DNA of 64,000 nucleotides from Sunxiuqinia sp965230765 (GTDB lineage: Bacteria; Bacteroidota; Bacteroidia; Bacteroidales; Prolixibacteraceae), in the NCBI GenBank assembly GCA_965230765.1, contig CBDDLR010000001.1, positions 620,001-684,000 of the forward strand, given 5' to 3'. A program made the position numbers and the translations under genes. Each line of letters starts with the position of its first letter. The first letter of the stretch is position 1. The notes under the pieces were generated by a model. It had not been told where the DNA came from. It was given only the letters and a program-made list of their open reading frames with translations, and searched no databases. Shown one piece after another: positions 1 through 9,705 of this stretch.

Positions 1-333
1 GTTCTGAGAAAACAGAATTTGTTTTCTAACTTAATTTTGAAAGTCATTTGATTGTAATTGCTCGTCAATTATAGTCATTTGTTGATAAGATAAATAGTGC
101 TTCTAGTTTGCAGAATTAATCTATTGTTCATTAACAGTCCAATTTCGAGATTTCCATTATACTTAATTTGATAGAGACATTAATCAATTATTAGGCTGGT
201 ATCTATAAATATCTGAATAGAATAAAGTAAGGGATATAGAAAAGCAACAGTCCTTTAGGATGATCTAAAGGACTGGCAATAATATTGTTAAATTATTTCA
301 AAAATAGAAACACTTATTTAGGAATAGATTTTT
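1..333. other. AT-rich intergenic region, no gene seen
   Basis: This stretch is AT-rich and non-coding, with no convincing ORF on either strand. The only structure I can support is the terminator hairpin at 249-276, which belongs to the minus-strand protease gene to its right. The left part may continue into a feature outside the window. Confidence 0.6.
241..276 (-). terminator. Terminator of the exported-protein operon
   Basis: A perfect 11-bp stem (249-259 pairing with 266-276) closes a 6-nt loop. Read on the minus strand it is followed by TTGCTTTT. It lies about 60 nt past the stop codon of the protease gene, which suits the end of that transcript. Confidence 0.6.
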
Positions 334-2778
334 TTAATTACATGTGTTTGCATAAGTATAAACTGTTAAAGTTGCCCCCAATTGAACTTCTAAAATAGAC
401 GAAAATATGACATCCTCTGCCTCAATTTGAACATCAGTATCATTTCCTGTGACAGTTACATTTGATGTAGTGATATTTGTACCATAATAATTTTGGTCTG
501 AGTTGATTGTCAAATTAGTTAAAGTTTGACTTGAAAATGTTTGGATGGAACCATTACCTGAAACTACACCGGAAAAATCTGTCAAACACCCATCTTCAAT
601 ATTTGCACCTGAAAGAAGATTAAATGTGCTATTCGAATCTTCCAATTCTATTGAAGCACCACTCATTATACATAAGTTCCCATTACATTCAACTATAACC
701 TTTCCATTGCCTTTAATATTTACAGTTGCACCACTGTTTACTTGCAAAGAACCTCCAGTTTTTACATATACAATTGCCTCATCCTCAACTTCTAGTGTGC
801 TTCCCGACTCAAGGATTAAAGAACTCTCGTCTTCTATCACGAGAAAAGAAGTGCTGTTTAGTTTCAGTAAAGAGTTTTCTTGACAAGACATTTGGGTAGG
901 GTTTACAAAAGCACCGTTCAATTTTGTGTGCCTATTTGCTGTTTGACCTTTAAGTAATCTTAAAGTAGAACCCGACATAATATTTAAATCAGGATTAATT
1001 GTTTGAGTTATATCAGTTAAAACAATATCACCTGACCAGTTAATTTCTTTGTCAATATCTACGTCATCATATTCAATTTTAATTCTAACATCACCGTTCG
1101 AATACTCCTGAAGAACAGTGACAGATATTCCATTTAAATAATATGGAGATAATTGACGAGTAGAATAATTATAGATAGGCCTGTTTATTATTAATGAATT
1201 TTCTGAAATACCCATTTTATCTCCTTGATCAAAACTTATATCACCACCAATTAGGTCAAGATAATAGATTCCATTCCTTTGGGCAACCCAATGTTGCTCA
1301 TTTTTTGGAGATGTTGAATTCACATTCGAATTTACATAAATTGAATTGTCAGAATTGAGGTCAAATCGGAGAAACTCTGTTCTGGTTTGCCCAGACATCG
1401 GAGCAGTCCTGTTTTCTGTAAGATTGTAAATTTGATTGCCCCAAAGGTTGCATGGTGTCGAAGCACTTCCAAATAAATAATCAAAGCTACCATTAGGATT
1501 AATTATTTTAATACCATTTGCAGTATGGGTATCACTCCAAAAGCTAAATGGTGCATTTTTATCGTCATGAATTGATTCAATATATGCAACTATACCTCGA
1601 GGAGAATTAGGTAACGGATTGCTACATCCATCATTTTGCCATCCCCTATTATCAAATATTGACATTCCTTGGTGGTTTTCAAGCCAAAGGTATTGATTGT
1701 TTCCCGTTCCATTTGGAACTTTTACTCTGATGACATCTCCAGTTGTAATAAAATCACCTAAAATATATTCTCCGTTTGAGCTAAGATCAGCTTTTTGTTT
1801 TATATCTGTACTTACGCCGTTTGAGGTTAATTCAATCCAGTCTAAATACCATCTTTCCCAACCCAATGCAGAAGAAAATGAACCCGAGCCAAGATTCATC
1901 ATTCCCCAGCCCGTTTGTCCGTAGAAATACCTTCCTACGACACTATTTGCTCCACCATAATGTGGACAATCAAAAACGCTATGTGCAACTTCATGAATAA
2001 ATAAACCGAACATACTACTGGTCCCGGAACAATGCGTATATCCTCCATCAGAATGAAATGTATAACCGTTATAATCAAAACCTGAAAGTCCTGACAATGC
2101 AGCGTACCCACCTTGTGAACCAGCCCAAGTATTCATACCACTAATAGGTTGATTACTCCAACCCGCATTATACCTGAACAATACAACTACAAAATCTGGT
2201 ATACTATCAGGCTGACTATTCGAGTTATCACTTCCATAATTTGGATAATTAGTTCTGTTATCATATGGCGACCAATCAAAATTTGGGTCTTCAACTTTCA
2301 TTTGCTCAAAAACTTTTCTGGTCAAGCTTCCCCAATTGGTGGAACCGGTTGGATCAATATTGATACGATTTGGGTAAACATCAGCTAAAAGCTCGAAATC
2401 CTGCTGTGACATCTCGTAATAGAACCGTGAAATATTGTGAGGGTTATTTAATGACGAGTATGTAGCAAAATCACTTGATTGGTTATAAAATGTTGATTTA
2501 TCATTAACCCAATCAGGAGTAGTATCGATACCAGTTGCCCAATTTCCACAGCTATAATCATCATACGGAGTGCCAAAACCTGCGCAAACAATGAGAATAT
2601 GGAACTCTCCTTGAGGGGTGAAAGCTATACCATTAGGGGCATATTCATTCAACAACCCTGATTTAAGGATATTTGTGGATGGGTCGTGATAATCTTCAAA
2701 TGACCACTCTTCGTAAGTCTGGGCATAGGTAGTCACACAAAAAAACATCAATAGCGAATATAATATTAATTTAATCAT
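334..2778 (-). CDS. Secreted M6-like zinc metalloprotease with C-terminal beta-repeat region
   Basis: An exported 814-residue protein. Residues 1-20 are a signal peptide ending TTYAQ. The zinc motif HEVAH is at 262-266, with a further candidate ligand His273 and a Met-turn-like GWGMMN at 291-296, as in M6 (immune inhibitor A-like) metalloproteases. Roughly residues 580-814 are Ser/Thr/Asn/Gly-rich short beta repeats ending in a segment that resembles the C-terminal stack domains of other Bacteroidota secreted proteins. A canonical T9SS type A tail is not obvious. It is the last gene of a three-gene minus-strand operon of exported proteins, 27 nt behind its neighbour. A secreted protein-degrading role is inferred. 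The third zinc ligand sits one residue further away than in classical metzincins, so the exact subfamily is uncertain. Confidence 0.8.
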   Translation of the reverse strand: MIKLILYSLLMFFCVTTYAQTYEEWSFEDYHDPSTNILKSGLLNEYAPNGIAFTPQGEFHILIVCAGFGTPYDDYSCGNWATGIDTTPDWVNDKSTFYNQSSDFATYSSLNNPHNISRFYYEMSQQDFELLADVYPNRINIDPTGSTNWGSLTRKVFEQMKVEDPNFDWSPYDNRTNYPNYGSDNSNSQPDSIPDFVVVLFRYNAGWSNQPISGMNTWAGSQGGYAALSGLSGFDYNGYTFHSDGGYTHCSGTSSMFGLFIHEVAHSVFDCPHYGGANSVVGRYFYGQTGWGMMNLGSGSFSSALGWERWYLDWIELTSNGVSTDIKQKADLSSNGEYILGDFITTGDVIRVKVPNGTGNNQYLWLENHQGMSIFDNRGWQNDGCSNPLPNSPRGIVAYIESIHDDKNAPFSFWSDTHTANGIKIINPNGSFDYLFGSASTPCNLWGNQIYNLTENRTAPMSGQTRTEFLRFDLNSDNSIYVNSNVNSTSPKNEQHWVAQRNGIYYLDLIGGDISFDQGDKMGISENSLIINRPIYNYSTRQLSPYYLNGISVTVLQEYSNGDVRIKIEYDDVDIDKEINWSGDIVLTDITQTINPDLNIMSGSTLRLLKGQTANRHTKLNGAFVNPTQMSCQENSLLKLNSTSFLVIEDESSLILESGSTLEVEDEAIVYVKTGGSLQVNSGATVNIKGNGKVIVECNGNLCIMSGASIELEDSNSTFNLLSGANIEDGCLTDFSGVVSGNGSIQTFSSQTLTNLTINSDQNYYGTNITTSNVTVTGNDTDVQIEAEDVIFSSILEVQLGATLTVYTYANTCN

Positions 2779-2805
2779 TTTATTAATTTTAAAATCTACG
2801 ATAAA

Positions 2806-3609
2806 CTAGTTTTTTATGAACTTATAAGAACCGAATTTATTTCTGATAAAATAGATGCCTGGTGGATATTCGGATATATTAAATTCATAGTTATCTCCGA
2901 ATGATATAAACCTTCCAAGCTTTGTCCCATTGATATTAATTACCTCATTTAATAAGTTATAACCAGAGTGCCTAAGGTTAATTGTTCTATTGGAAGGATT
3001 TGGGAACAGCCTAAAACCAGTTCTATAGTCCTTTTTAGAAGAAAGAATAACCCAGGGTCTAAAATTTATTAAACAAAGTTGTTGACTGTCTTCAATATGT
3101 ACAATCGTATCAATATCTCCGTTGTCCATATTGCTCGGGGTAATTGTTAAACTATCATGAATACAAAAAGGAATATCATAGAGTCCTCCATAATAGCCAA
3201 CTAGCTTAACAGTAATAGGGAAATTGCTACCATTGACCTTCAATACAAACTGGTTGTCAAAAAAAGGATTGGGAGCTCTAAAGTCATTCTTCATATCCAA
3301 GTTTTCTGGGAACGGCTTAACATTTCCTGTTGAGCTGCAACCCGACAACCAAAAAGTATCAATTCCATGTTCTATTTGGGTTTCGGTTCGATGAATAAAT
3401 CTTAAGTCTAAGTCTTGATTAGGCTCTCCGTACAAATTTTTCTCACCAAATAAGGAATCTATACCAACCGAAGCATCATCTTTAAAACCAAACTTTACAG
3501 TATCAGTATGTCCAATTCCATCAATTGCAGCTATAACAATTGAGTCTATCGATTGTGTGAAACAAAATAAAGGGGTAAGAATAACTGTAATGGCTAACAA
3601 TATTTTCAT
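2806..3609 (-). CDS. Secreted protein with T9SS type A sorting domain
   Basis: A 267-residue protein with a signal peptide (residues 1-18, ending CFTQS). Its C-terminal 70 or so residues have the T9SS type A pattern: FRLFPNPSN, a middle strand with INGTKLG, then PPGIYFIRN and a final basic KFIKN. The region between (about 20-190) is not a family I recognise; it contains Cys residues and looks beta-rich. It starts 2 nt after the S74 protein gene and ends 27 nt before the protease gene, so the three are probably co-transcribed and exported by the same route. Confidence 0.75.
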   Translation of the reverse strand: MKILLAITVILTPLFCFTQSIDSIVIAAIDGIGHTDTVKFGFKDDASVGIDSLFGEKNLYGEPNQDLDLRFIHRTETQIEHGIDTFWLSGCSSTGNVKPFPENLDMKNDFRAPNPFFDNQFVLKVNGSNFPITVKLVGYYGGLYDIPFCIHDSLTITPSNMDNGDIDTIVHIEDSQQLCLINFRPWVILSSKKDYRTGFRLFPNPSNRTINLRHSGYNLLNEVININGTKLGRFISFGDNYEFNISEYPPGIYFIRNKFGSYKFIKN

Positions 3610-3611
3610 AG

Positions 3612-4514
3612 TTAATTTGTTAAAAGCATTTGCTTTGTATCGATAATCTTGCCATCATTTACCAAACTATAGAAATACATTCCTGCATTAAATTCATTCC
3701 CATTGATTTGTACGCTTCCACTTCCCCTTTCGTTAATTGAGATCGTCTTAAGAAGGTTTCCAACCATATTACAAATGTGCAATTGAGCAGTATTTACGGA
3801 TTTTGGTATCATAAAACTTATTGTCGTTTGACTTGAAAATGGATTCGGGGCATTTTGATATAATGACGCTGTTTCATCACTTAACTCAAATTCATTTTGA
3901 CCATCGCCATCAATTGAAGCACTTTTCAAATTATCTTTATTTTTAATTTGATCTTCCATTTTATTAATATGCACTTGTTGTTCCTTTATAGCTTCAACTA
4001 AATAAGGAATTATCGCTGAGTATGCAATAGACTTTGAATCAACACTATCACTTGTAAAAACTGCTTCTGGTATAACAAGTTCAACATCTTGTGCAATAAG
4101 TCCTGCATGCTTCTTCTTAACAGGATCATCCTTCCAGTGATATTTATAGCCATTAAGAGATTTTATCTTTTCCAACGCTGTTCCTGAAATAGAGGTTAAT
4201 CCATCTTTTGCCTTAAGATCTGAATATTCTGTCAATACCTTACAATGAACGTCAATATACCCACCACCACTAGGCTTATAGAAAATAATTTTACTGTCAC
4301 TACAGATCCTGGGGCCTGAATTCCAGGTTTCTATACTATAAGGTTTGTTAGAAGAGTAAATAATCCTCATTCCCCCTCCATCTATATCCAATTTATGGGT
4401 TGGAGTTGATTTGTTTATTCCAACGTTTCCGTCACTTAATACTATTAGTTGGGCATTTGCTCCAAAGCAAATAATAAATATGGCAAATGAAATAAATAAG
4501 AAAAGCTTTTTCAT
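3612..4514 (-). CDS. Tail-fibre-type S74 chaperone protein with T9SS sorting domain
   Basis: A 300-residue exported protein with a signal peptide at 1-21. Residues about 97-180 match the peptidase S74 / intramolecular chaperone domain of tail spikes and fibres: YSDLKAKDGL, then LNGYKYHW and HAGLIAQDVE followed by IPEAV. A short coiled coil follows (about 172-195), and residues about 217-300 form a T9SS type A tail (NAPNPFSSQTTI ... AGMYFYSLVNDGK). In phage proteins this domain drives trimerisation and then cleaves itself off; here it precedes a sorting domain, so cleavage would separate it from the tail. First gene of the three-gene operon. Confidence 0.8.
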   Translation of the reverse strand: MKKLFLFISFAIFIICFGANAQLIVLSDGNVGINKSTPTHKLDIDGGGMRIIYSSNKPYSIETWNSGPRICSDSKIIFYKPSGGGYIDVHCKVLTEYSDLKAKDGLTSISGTALEKIKSLNGYKYHWKDDPVKKKHAGLIAQDVELVIPEAVFTSDSVDSKSIAYSAIIPYLVEAIKEQQVHINKMEDQIKNKDNLKSASIDGDGQNEFELSDETASLYQNAPNPFSSQTTISFMIPKSVNTAQLHICNMVGNLLKTISINERGSGSVQINGNEFNAGMYFYSLVNDGKIIDTKQMLLTN

Positions 4515-5052
4515 AATTTAAAATTTTAGGGTGGTTAACCCGGTTAATAAAATAATATATTATACCGCTATAGGGGCAGCAATACTCTTTTGTGAAAAAA
4601 TATTGTACATTTCTTTATCCGATAGCCTGCTTAAAAGTCCCCTCCGAGATTTCATGCTGAACAACATTTCAGAATTCAGCTTTGTCTAGATCAATTCAAC
4701 ACATTGTTAAAAGTCATGTTTTCTTTTAGTTATGACTGGGTTTTTAGCCAGAATGACAAAGCACAGCTTGCTGTTTTTTTTATCTAAATAAGAATTATCT
4801 ATATGTAAGTTTTTTGCATAATTTGTGATATTTGTATTCATTATTGAAAATACTTGCTGGTTAAAAGTTTCGTTTTTAATTTAACCCTGTTGTTTACCCT
4901 TTCGCTCTTCTCACCTCCAATCCTGGCAAATTTTGTTGAATCATCATCTCAAATTACAGCCATTTCTCTTTTATTAATTTGCCTCCATCTTCTAGCTATA
5001 ATTTAAAATTTTATAATTTTTATTAATTAACTTCGTATTCCAAAAGATTTTC
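4515..5052. other. Divergent intergenic region, 538 nt
   Basis: This AT-rich region separates the minus-strand secreted-protein operon from lpxK on the plus strand and must hold both promoters. I see no ORF of useful length. A small stem (ACAG/CTGT) followed by eight T residues near 4767-4781 has no upstream plus-strand gene to terminate. No box fits the Bacteroidota -33/-7 consensus perfectly. Confidence 0.5.
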
Positions 5053-6156
5053 ATGCTCAAAATCCTCCTATATCCGGTATCAATCATTTATGGTGTAGTC
5101 GTTTACATCCGAAACATGTTTTATGATTACAACTTTTTCAAGTCCAAAGAATTTGAGATACCTGTAATTTCAATTGGGAACATTACTGTTGGTGGAACCG
5201 GGAAAACCCCACACACAGAATACCTGGTTGAGCTATTGAAGAAGCATGCAAAGGTGGCAACTTTGAGCAGAGGGTATAAAAGAAAAACGAAAGGATTTAG
5301 ATATGTTGAAACCACCTCAACGGCAATTGAAATTGGTGACGAAGCATTGCAGGTTAAAAAGAAATTTCCAGATGTTACTGTTGCTGTTGATGAAAACCGG
5401 GTACACGGAATTAACGAACTGATTAGGGATAATGAAAATGCGCCTGATGCTATTTTACTGGATGATGCCTTTCAGCACCGAAGGGTTACGCCGGGGATTA
5501 ACATTCTTTTAATCGACTACAACCGCCCAATCGATAAAGATCAACTTCTTCCACTAGGCAGGCTAAGGGAAAGAAAGTATCAGCGACGCAGGGCAAACAT
5601 CATTATTTACACCAAATGCCCTGATGAAATAACGCCTATTACCAGAAGGATTATCATGAAGGACGTTAGTCTGATGCCTTACCAAACACTCTATTTTACC
5701 ACAATGGTTTATGGTGAACCGATTGCTGTTTTCCCAGATGAAGCCATAGAAACGCCAGATTTTAATGAAAAACGTTACGCTTCAATCGTCATTTCTGGAA
5801 TTGCCAATCCGAAACCATTTCGCGAATATCTTTCATCAAAAGCAAAAGTGGTTGATGAATTGATTTTTGGCGATCATCACAATTTCAACAATAAAGACTG
5901 GCAAAAAATAAATCAGACATTTGAAAACCAAAAAGATAAAAATCCATATATATTTACTACTGAAAAAGATGCCATGCGCCTGCGTGAGGGTGAAAATATT
6001 CTACCTGAAATAAAGGCCAGGCTGTTTTATATTCCATTAAAAATTAAATTCCTTCACCATGAGGGAAAAAGTTTTGACAAAATAATCGTAGGCTATGTTA
6101 AAGACAATCGAAGCAACCGCGAACTTCATAAGCGAACGAATCAACGATCAGGCTGA
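5053..6156 (+). CDS. lpxK: Tetraacyldisaccharide 4'-kinase
   Basis: Phosphorylates the 4' position of the lipid A disaccharide precursor at the cytoplasmic face of the inner membrane. The 367-residue protein has an N-terminal membrane anchor (about 4-20), a Walker A loop GGTGKTP at 47-53 in the context SIGNITVGGTGKT, and the family motif DDAFQHRRV at 137-145. Length is normal for LpxK. The last 62 nt overlap the start of the purine nucleoside phosphorylase gene in another frame. It is the first gene of a plus-strand run of four. Confidence 0.95.
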   Translation: MLKILLYPVSIIYGVVVYIRNMFYDYNFFKSKEFEIPVISIGNITVGGTGKTPHTEYLVELLKKHAKVATLSRGYKRKTKGFRYVETTSTAIEIGDEALQVKKKFPDVTVAVDENRVHGINELIRDNENAPDAILLDDAFQHRRVTPGINILLIDYNRPIDKDQLLPLGRLRERKYQRRRANIIIYTKCPDEITPITRRIIMKDVSLMPYQTLYFTTMVYGEPIAVFPDEAIETPDFNEKRYASIVISGIANPKPFREYLSSKAKVVDELIFGDHHNFNNKDWQKINQTFENQKDKNPYIFTTEKDAMRLREGENILPEIKARLFYIPLKIKFLHHEGKSFDKIIVGYVKDNRSNRELHKRTNQRSG

Positions 6157-6907
6157 AGTAGGGATCATCCTTGGCTCAGGGCTAGGTGGTCTGGTAAACG
6201 AAATTGAAATAAAAGAAAAAATACCTTATGAGGAAATTCCAAACTTTCCTGTTTCTACAGTTGACGGGCACAGTGGACAACTGATTTTCGGAATCCTTGG
6301 TGGTAAAAAAATCCTGGCCATGCAGGGTCGATTTCATTATTACGAAGGGTACAACATGAAAGAAGTAACATTCCCTGTTCGCGTGATGAAAAAAATTGGG
6401 ATTAATAACCTTTTCGTTTCCAACGCAACAGGTGGACTTAATCCAGACTATAACATTGGTGATTTAATGATTATTCAGGATCACATTAACATGTTCCCTG
6501 AGCATCCGCTTCATGGCAAAAATATTGATGAGCTGGGACCTCGTTTCCCGGATATGAGTGCTGTTTACACGAAAGAGTTTAGGCATAAAGCCCGTTTGAT
6601 TGCTTTGAAAAACAACATCGACATTAAAGAAGGCGTGTATGTGGGCGTTTCAGGGCCAACGTTCGAAACTCCGGCAGAATACAAAATGTTTCGGATCTTA
6701 GGCGGTGATGTAGTTGGCATGTCAACCGTGCCAGAAGTAATTGTTGCCAGGCACATGGACATGAAAGTTTTTGGTATCTCCATTATTACCGACAGCGGGG
6801 TTCCCGGGGAGATTGTTGAAGTTTCTCATGAGGAAGTACAAGAAGTGGCTATGAAATCAGAGCCAAAAATGACACTCATACTAAAAAACCTGATATCAGA
6901 AATCTAA
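6095..6907 (+). CDS. Purine nucleoside phosphorylase
   Basis: Cleaves purine nucleosides with phosphate to free base and ribose-1-phosphate (purine salvage). The 270-residue protein has the phosphate-binding GSGLGG at 27-32, the conserved GGLNP and GDLMIIQDHINM segments, the EMFRILGGDVVGMS-type region (here KMFRILGGDVVGMS) and a late ISIITDSG. These fit the trimeric PNP-I / MTAP family. The ATG at 6095 is kept because starting later would cut into the conserved N-terminal helix; as a result it overlaps lpxK by 62 nt. The PrsW-like gene follows after 3 nt. Confidence 0.92.
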   Translation: MLKTIEATANFISERINDQAEVGIILGSGLGGLVNEIEIKEKIPYEEIPNFPVSTVDGHSGQLIFGILGGKKILAMQGRFHYYEGYNMKEVTFPVRVMKKIGINNLFVSNATGGLNPDYNIGDLMIIQDHINMFPEHPLHGKNIDELGPRFPDMSAVYTKEFRHKARLIALKNNIDIKEGVYVGVSGPTFETPAEYKMFRILGGDVVGMSTVPEVIVARHMDMKVFGISIITDSGVPGEIVEVSHEEVQEVAMKSEPKMTLILKNLISEI

Positions 6908-6910
6908 GCC

Positions 6911-7618
6911 ATGCAAGCCAAGCTGATCATTCTTTCGCTGGCGCCGGTTGCCATTCTGTTGGCATACATTTGGGTTCGGGATAAGTACGAAAAAGAACCA
7001 TTTAAAATGTTGCTGATCGCCCTGTTTCTGGGGGCAATTTCAGTAATCCCCGTTTTGATTGTTGAAAGCATCCTGATGTTGTTTATCAATTTATTTCAGG
7101 AAACAATGAAAGCTTTCTGGAATGCTTTTGTGGTAGCTGCTTTTACAGAAGAGCTGTTTAAGTTCCTGTTTTTGTATCTGCTTATCTGGAAAAGTAAAGA
7201 ATTCAACGAAAAGTTTGATGGGATTGTTTATGCCGTGTATATCTCGCTTGGTTTTGCAGCGGTAGAAAATCTAATGTACGTACTCGATTATGGTGTACAT
7301 GTGGGATGGATAAGGGCAATAACAGCCGTTCCTGCACATTTTTTGTTTGGTGTTACGATGGGCTTTTTCTTTGGGCAGGCTAAATTTTACCCCAATCAAA
7401 AAAACAAACTGATACGTGCAGCATTAATTTATCCAATATTATTGCATGGGGTATACGATTTTATCATCATGACCGGGCATCCCTATTACCTGCTTCTTTT
7501 CATTCCATTTATTATTTTTATGTGGATTTATGGCTTGAAAAAGATGAAACAACTTTCGTCACAATCCATTTACCGTAACGATTTCAGGAAAGAGGAAGAA
7601 ATGCTTAATAACCTATAA
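6911..7618 (+). CDS. prsW: PrsW-family intramembrane metalloprotease
   Basis: A 235-residue polytopic membrane protein of the PrsW glutamic/metallo-protease family, relatives of which cleave anti-sigma factors in the membrane. Signature residues are visible: TEELFK (Glu80, Glu81, Lys84), ENLMY (Glu119, Asn120), His143 and His179 in LLHGVYDF. The N-terminal helix is followed by several hydrophobic segments. It sits 3 nt after the PNP gene and 10 nt before the dehydratase gene, in a probable operon. Its substrate is not shown by context. The gene symbol is by family only. Confidence 0.85.
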   Translation: MQAKLIILSLAPVAILLAYIWVRDKYEKEPFKMLLIALFLGAISVIPVLIVESILMLFINLFQETMKAFWNAFVVAAFTEELFKFLFLYLLIWKSKEFNEKFDGIVYAVYISLGFAAVENLMYVLDYGVHVGWIRAITAVPAHFLFGVTMGFFFGQAKFYPNQKNKLIRAALIYPILLHGVYDFIIMTGHPYYLLLFIPFIIFMWIYGLKKMKQLSSQSIYRNDFRKEEEMLNNL

Positions 7619-7628
7619 CAGTTGATTT

Positions 7629-8573
7629 ATGAAGCTGCCAGAATACTCGGATATTGAAAAGGCACATGCCAGAATTGAAAATGTAGTTCATCGCACTCCA
7701 GTGATGAGCTCAACAGCAATTAATGAAATTACCGGATGCCGTTTATATTTCAAGTGCGAAAACCTACAAAAAGTTGGGGCATTTAAATTTCGCGGGGCAA
7801 GCAATGCCGTTCTCTCACTATCTGATGAAGAAGCTGCTAAGGGTGTTTGCACACATTCATCAGGAAACCATGCTGCAGCATTGGCGTTGGCTGCTAAAAA
7901 CAGAGGGATTCCAGCTTTTATTGTAATGCCTAAAAACGCTCCTGAAATAAAAAAGAAAGCCGTTGAAGGTTATGGAGCGCAAATTACATTTTGCGAACCT
8001 ACCTTACAATCGCGGGAAGCTACCCTTGTTGAAATCCAGAAACAAACCGGGGCAATTGAGGTACATCCCTACAACAATATTCAGGTTATTTGCGGACAGG
8101 GAACTGCTGCCAAAGAACTGATTGAAGATTATGGGAATTTCGATTTTATTCTATGCCCAATTGGAGGAGGTGGACTCATCAGTGGTACTTCCATTGCTTC
8201 TAAAGCTTTGAATCCACGAGCAAAAGTTATTGCCGCCGAACCCGAAGGAGCAGATGATGCTTACCGTTCATTTCATGCCAGCAAACTAATTCCTTCAGTT
8301 GACCCAAAAACCATTGCTGATGGTTTGCTTACGTCGGTCGGTGAAATTAACTTCAGGATTATACAGCGCAAAACCGATGAAATTGTTACCGTTAGTGAAC
8401 GGGGAATTATCAGGGCAATGCGTATGGTATGGGAGCGTATGAAAATAATCATTGAACCTTCTTCAGCTGTTCCATTAGCTGCCATCCTTGAAAACAAGAT
8501 TGATGTTGCCAACAAAAAAGTGGGTATTATTCTGAGTGGTGGGAATGTTGATCTGGAGAAGTTGCCATTCTGA
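7629..8573 (+). CDS. PLP-dependent threonine/serine dehydratase (or serine racemase)
   Basis: A 314-residue fold-type II PLP enzyme. The Schiff-base lysine is Lys53 in GAFKFRGA. The phosphate and substrate loops are SGNHAA at 78-83 and GGGGLISG at 179-186. The family deaminates Thr to 2-oxobutanoate or Ser to pyruvate, or racemises Ser. The short length without a regulatory ACT domain points to the catabolic or serine-racemase-like branch rather than full-length biosynthetic IlvA. Last gene of the lpxK run; its stop is 3 nt from the stop of the convergent aldo/keto reductase gene. Confidence 0.88.
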   Translation: MKLPEYSDIEKAHARIENVVHRTPVMSSTAINEITGCRLYFKCENLQKVGAFKFRGASNAVLSLSDEEAAKGVCTHSSGNHAAALALAAKNRGIPAFIVMPKNAPEIKKKAVEGYGAQITFCEPTLQSREATLVEIQKQTGAIEVHPYNNIQVICGQGTAAKELIEDYGNFDFILCPIGGGGLISGTSIASKALNPRAKVIAAEPEGADDAYRSFHASKLIPSVDPKTIADGLLTSVGEINFRIIQRKTDEIVTVSERGIIRAMRMVWERMKIIIEPSSAVPLAAILENKIDVANKKVGIILSGGNVDLEKLPF

Positions 8574-8576
8574 ACA

Positions 8577-9605
8577 TTAAGGTGGTAAAGTTTTGTAAAA
8601 CTCCATAACCGGTCCAGCAACATCTTCTGAAAGAGCCAGCAAACGTTCCCTATCTTTTTCAGACATCCCTTTGAAGGACCTGGCATATCCGGCATTTTCT
8701 GTAACCATATCGGCATCTGTCATTCCACTGGTTAAAACTGAAACCGGGAAAGACCAAACATAGTGCAAAGCCTCTTCTACTGATGCAAGAGCAGGAATTA
8801 ATTCTTCAGGCTTTTCACGGCCCTTTCTTGCCCATCCGTCAATTCTCCCGAAAAACTGTCCATTCGCTAATGTTTTCATAGCGATTATGCCATAATCTTT
8901 TTCCAACAGTTTTGGTAATACCTCTAAAGTAAAACTCTTGTAATGATGATCGCATAAATTCACAGGAAGCTGACAAGTATCCAAAATGATTCCCATCTGA
9001 TCCAAGCGCTCAAGCATGCGCAAATGGGTTATTGTGCGTTTGTGCCCGGTAAATCCAACATAACGAATGATACCTTTTTGTTTCGCTTCTAACAAAGCAT
9101 CCAGAACCCCATTATCCAGTCGGTTATCAACATCATCCGGTGTTTCAATGGTATGAATCTGGTAAAGATCAATTACATCAACTCCCATTCGCCTGCGTGA
9201 ATTATCGAGCTGTTTCCATACTCCTTCTGCATTTTTGGCTCCGGTTTTAGACATGATAAATAATTCATCACGATATTTTGGAACAAGGTATTTCCCAATT
9301 TTTGTTTCACTTCCACCTTTCTGATAAGCATGCGCCGTATCAATAAACCGAATGCCCTGCTCAATAGCCCGCTCAGCCATTTCCTCTGCACGGGCAGCAG
9401 GTTCCACCCTGCCGAAGTGCCCTGCACCTAACGACAACATGGTCACCCACTCGTTGGTACGCCCCAACCGTCGTACCGGAAGCAAATCTCCCCACTTGTC
9501 ACGTTTGTATTTTACATTTTCGTCTGCGGTTGCCAATAGCTTCCCAGGTAAGTAAAAAGAAGCACTTAAAGCTGACAGGTGTTTGATAAAGTTCCGTCTT
9601 TCCAA
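8577..9605 (-). CDS. Tat-exported aldo/keto reductase
   Basis: A 342-residue AKR with a twin-arginine-like leader (ERRNFIKHLSALSASFYLPG, residues 2-20), implying export of a folded oxidoreductase. The AKR tetrad is visible: Asp89 (FIDTAHAY), Tyr94, Lys120 (MSKTG) and His151 (YQIHTI). The start is a TTG at 9605; it is preferred because it preserves the RR motif and no ATG occurs before residue 56. It is monocistronic, convergent with the dehydratase gene, and has a MITE-like element upstream. The substrate is unknown. Confidence 0.82.
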   Translation of the reverse strand: MERRNFIKHLSALSASFYLPGKLLATADENVKYKRDKWGDLLPVRRLGRTNEWVTMLSLGAGHFGRVEPAARAEEMAERAIEQGIRFIDTAHAYQKGGSETKIGKYLVPKYRDELFIMSKTGAKNAEGVWKQLDNSRRRMGVDVIDLYQIHTIETPDDVDNRLDNGVLDALLEAKQKGIIRYVGFTGHKRTITHLRMLERLDQMGIILDTCQLPVNLCDHHYKSFTLEVLPKLLEKDYGIIAMKTLANGQFFGRIDGWARKGREKPEELIPALASVEEALHYVWSFPVSVLTSGMTDADMVTENAGYARSFKGMSEKDRERLLALSEDVAGPVMEFYKTLPP

Positions 9606-9705
9606 AATTGTAGTTTTAGAAGTTAAAGCTTAAACGAAAAAACAGAGTCATTATCAATTGGTTTTGACGCCGAAAACCTTTAACATTCCATTAACAACAA
9701 TAAAA

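Noticed and set aside
4760..4782. Small hairpin followed by eight T residues as a terminator
   Set aside because: The stem is only four base pairs and no plus-strand gene lies upstream of it.
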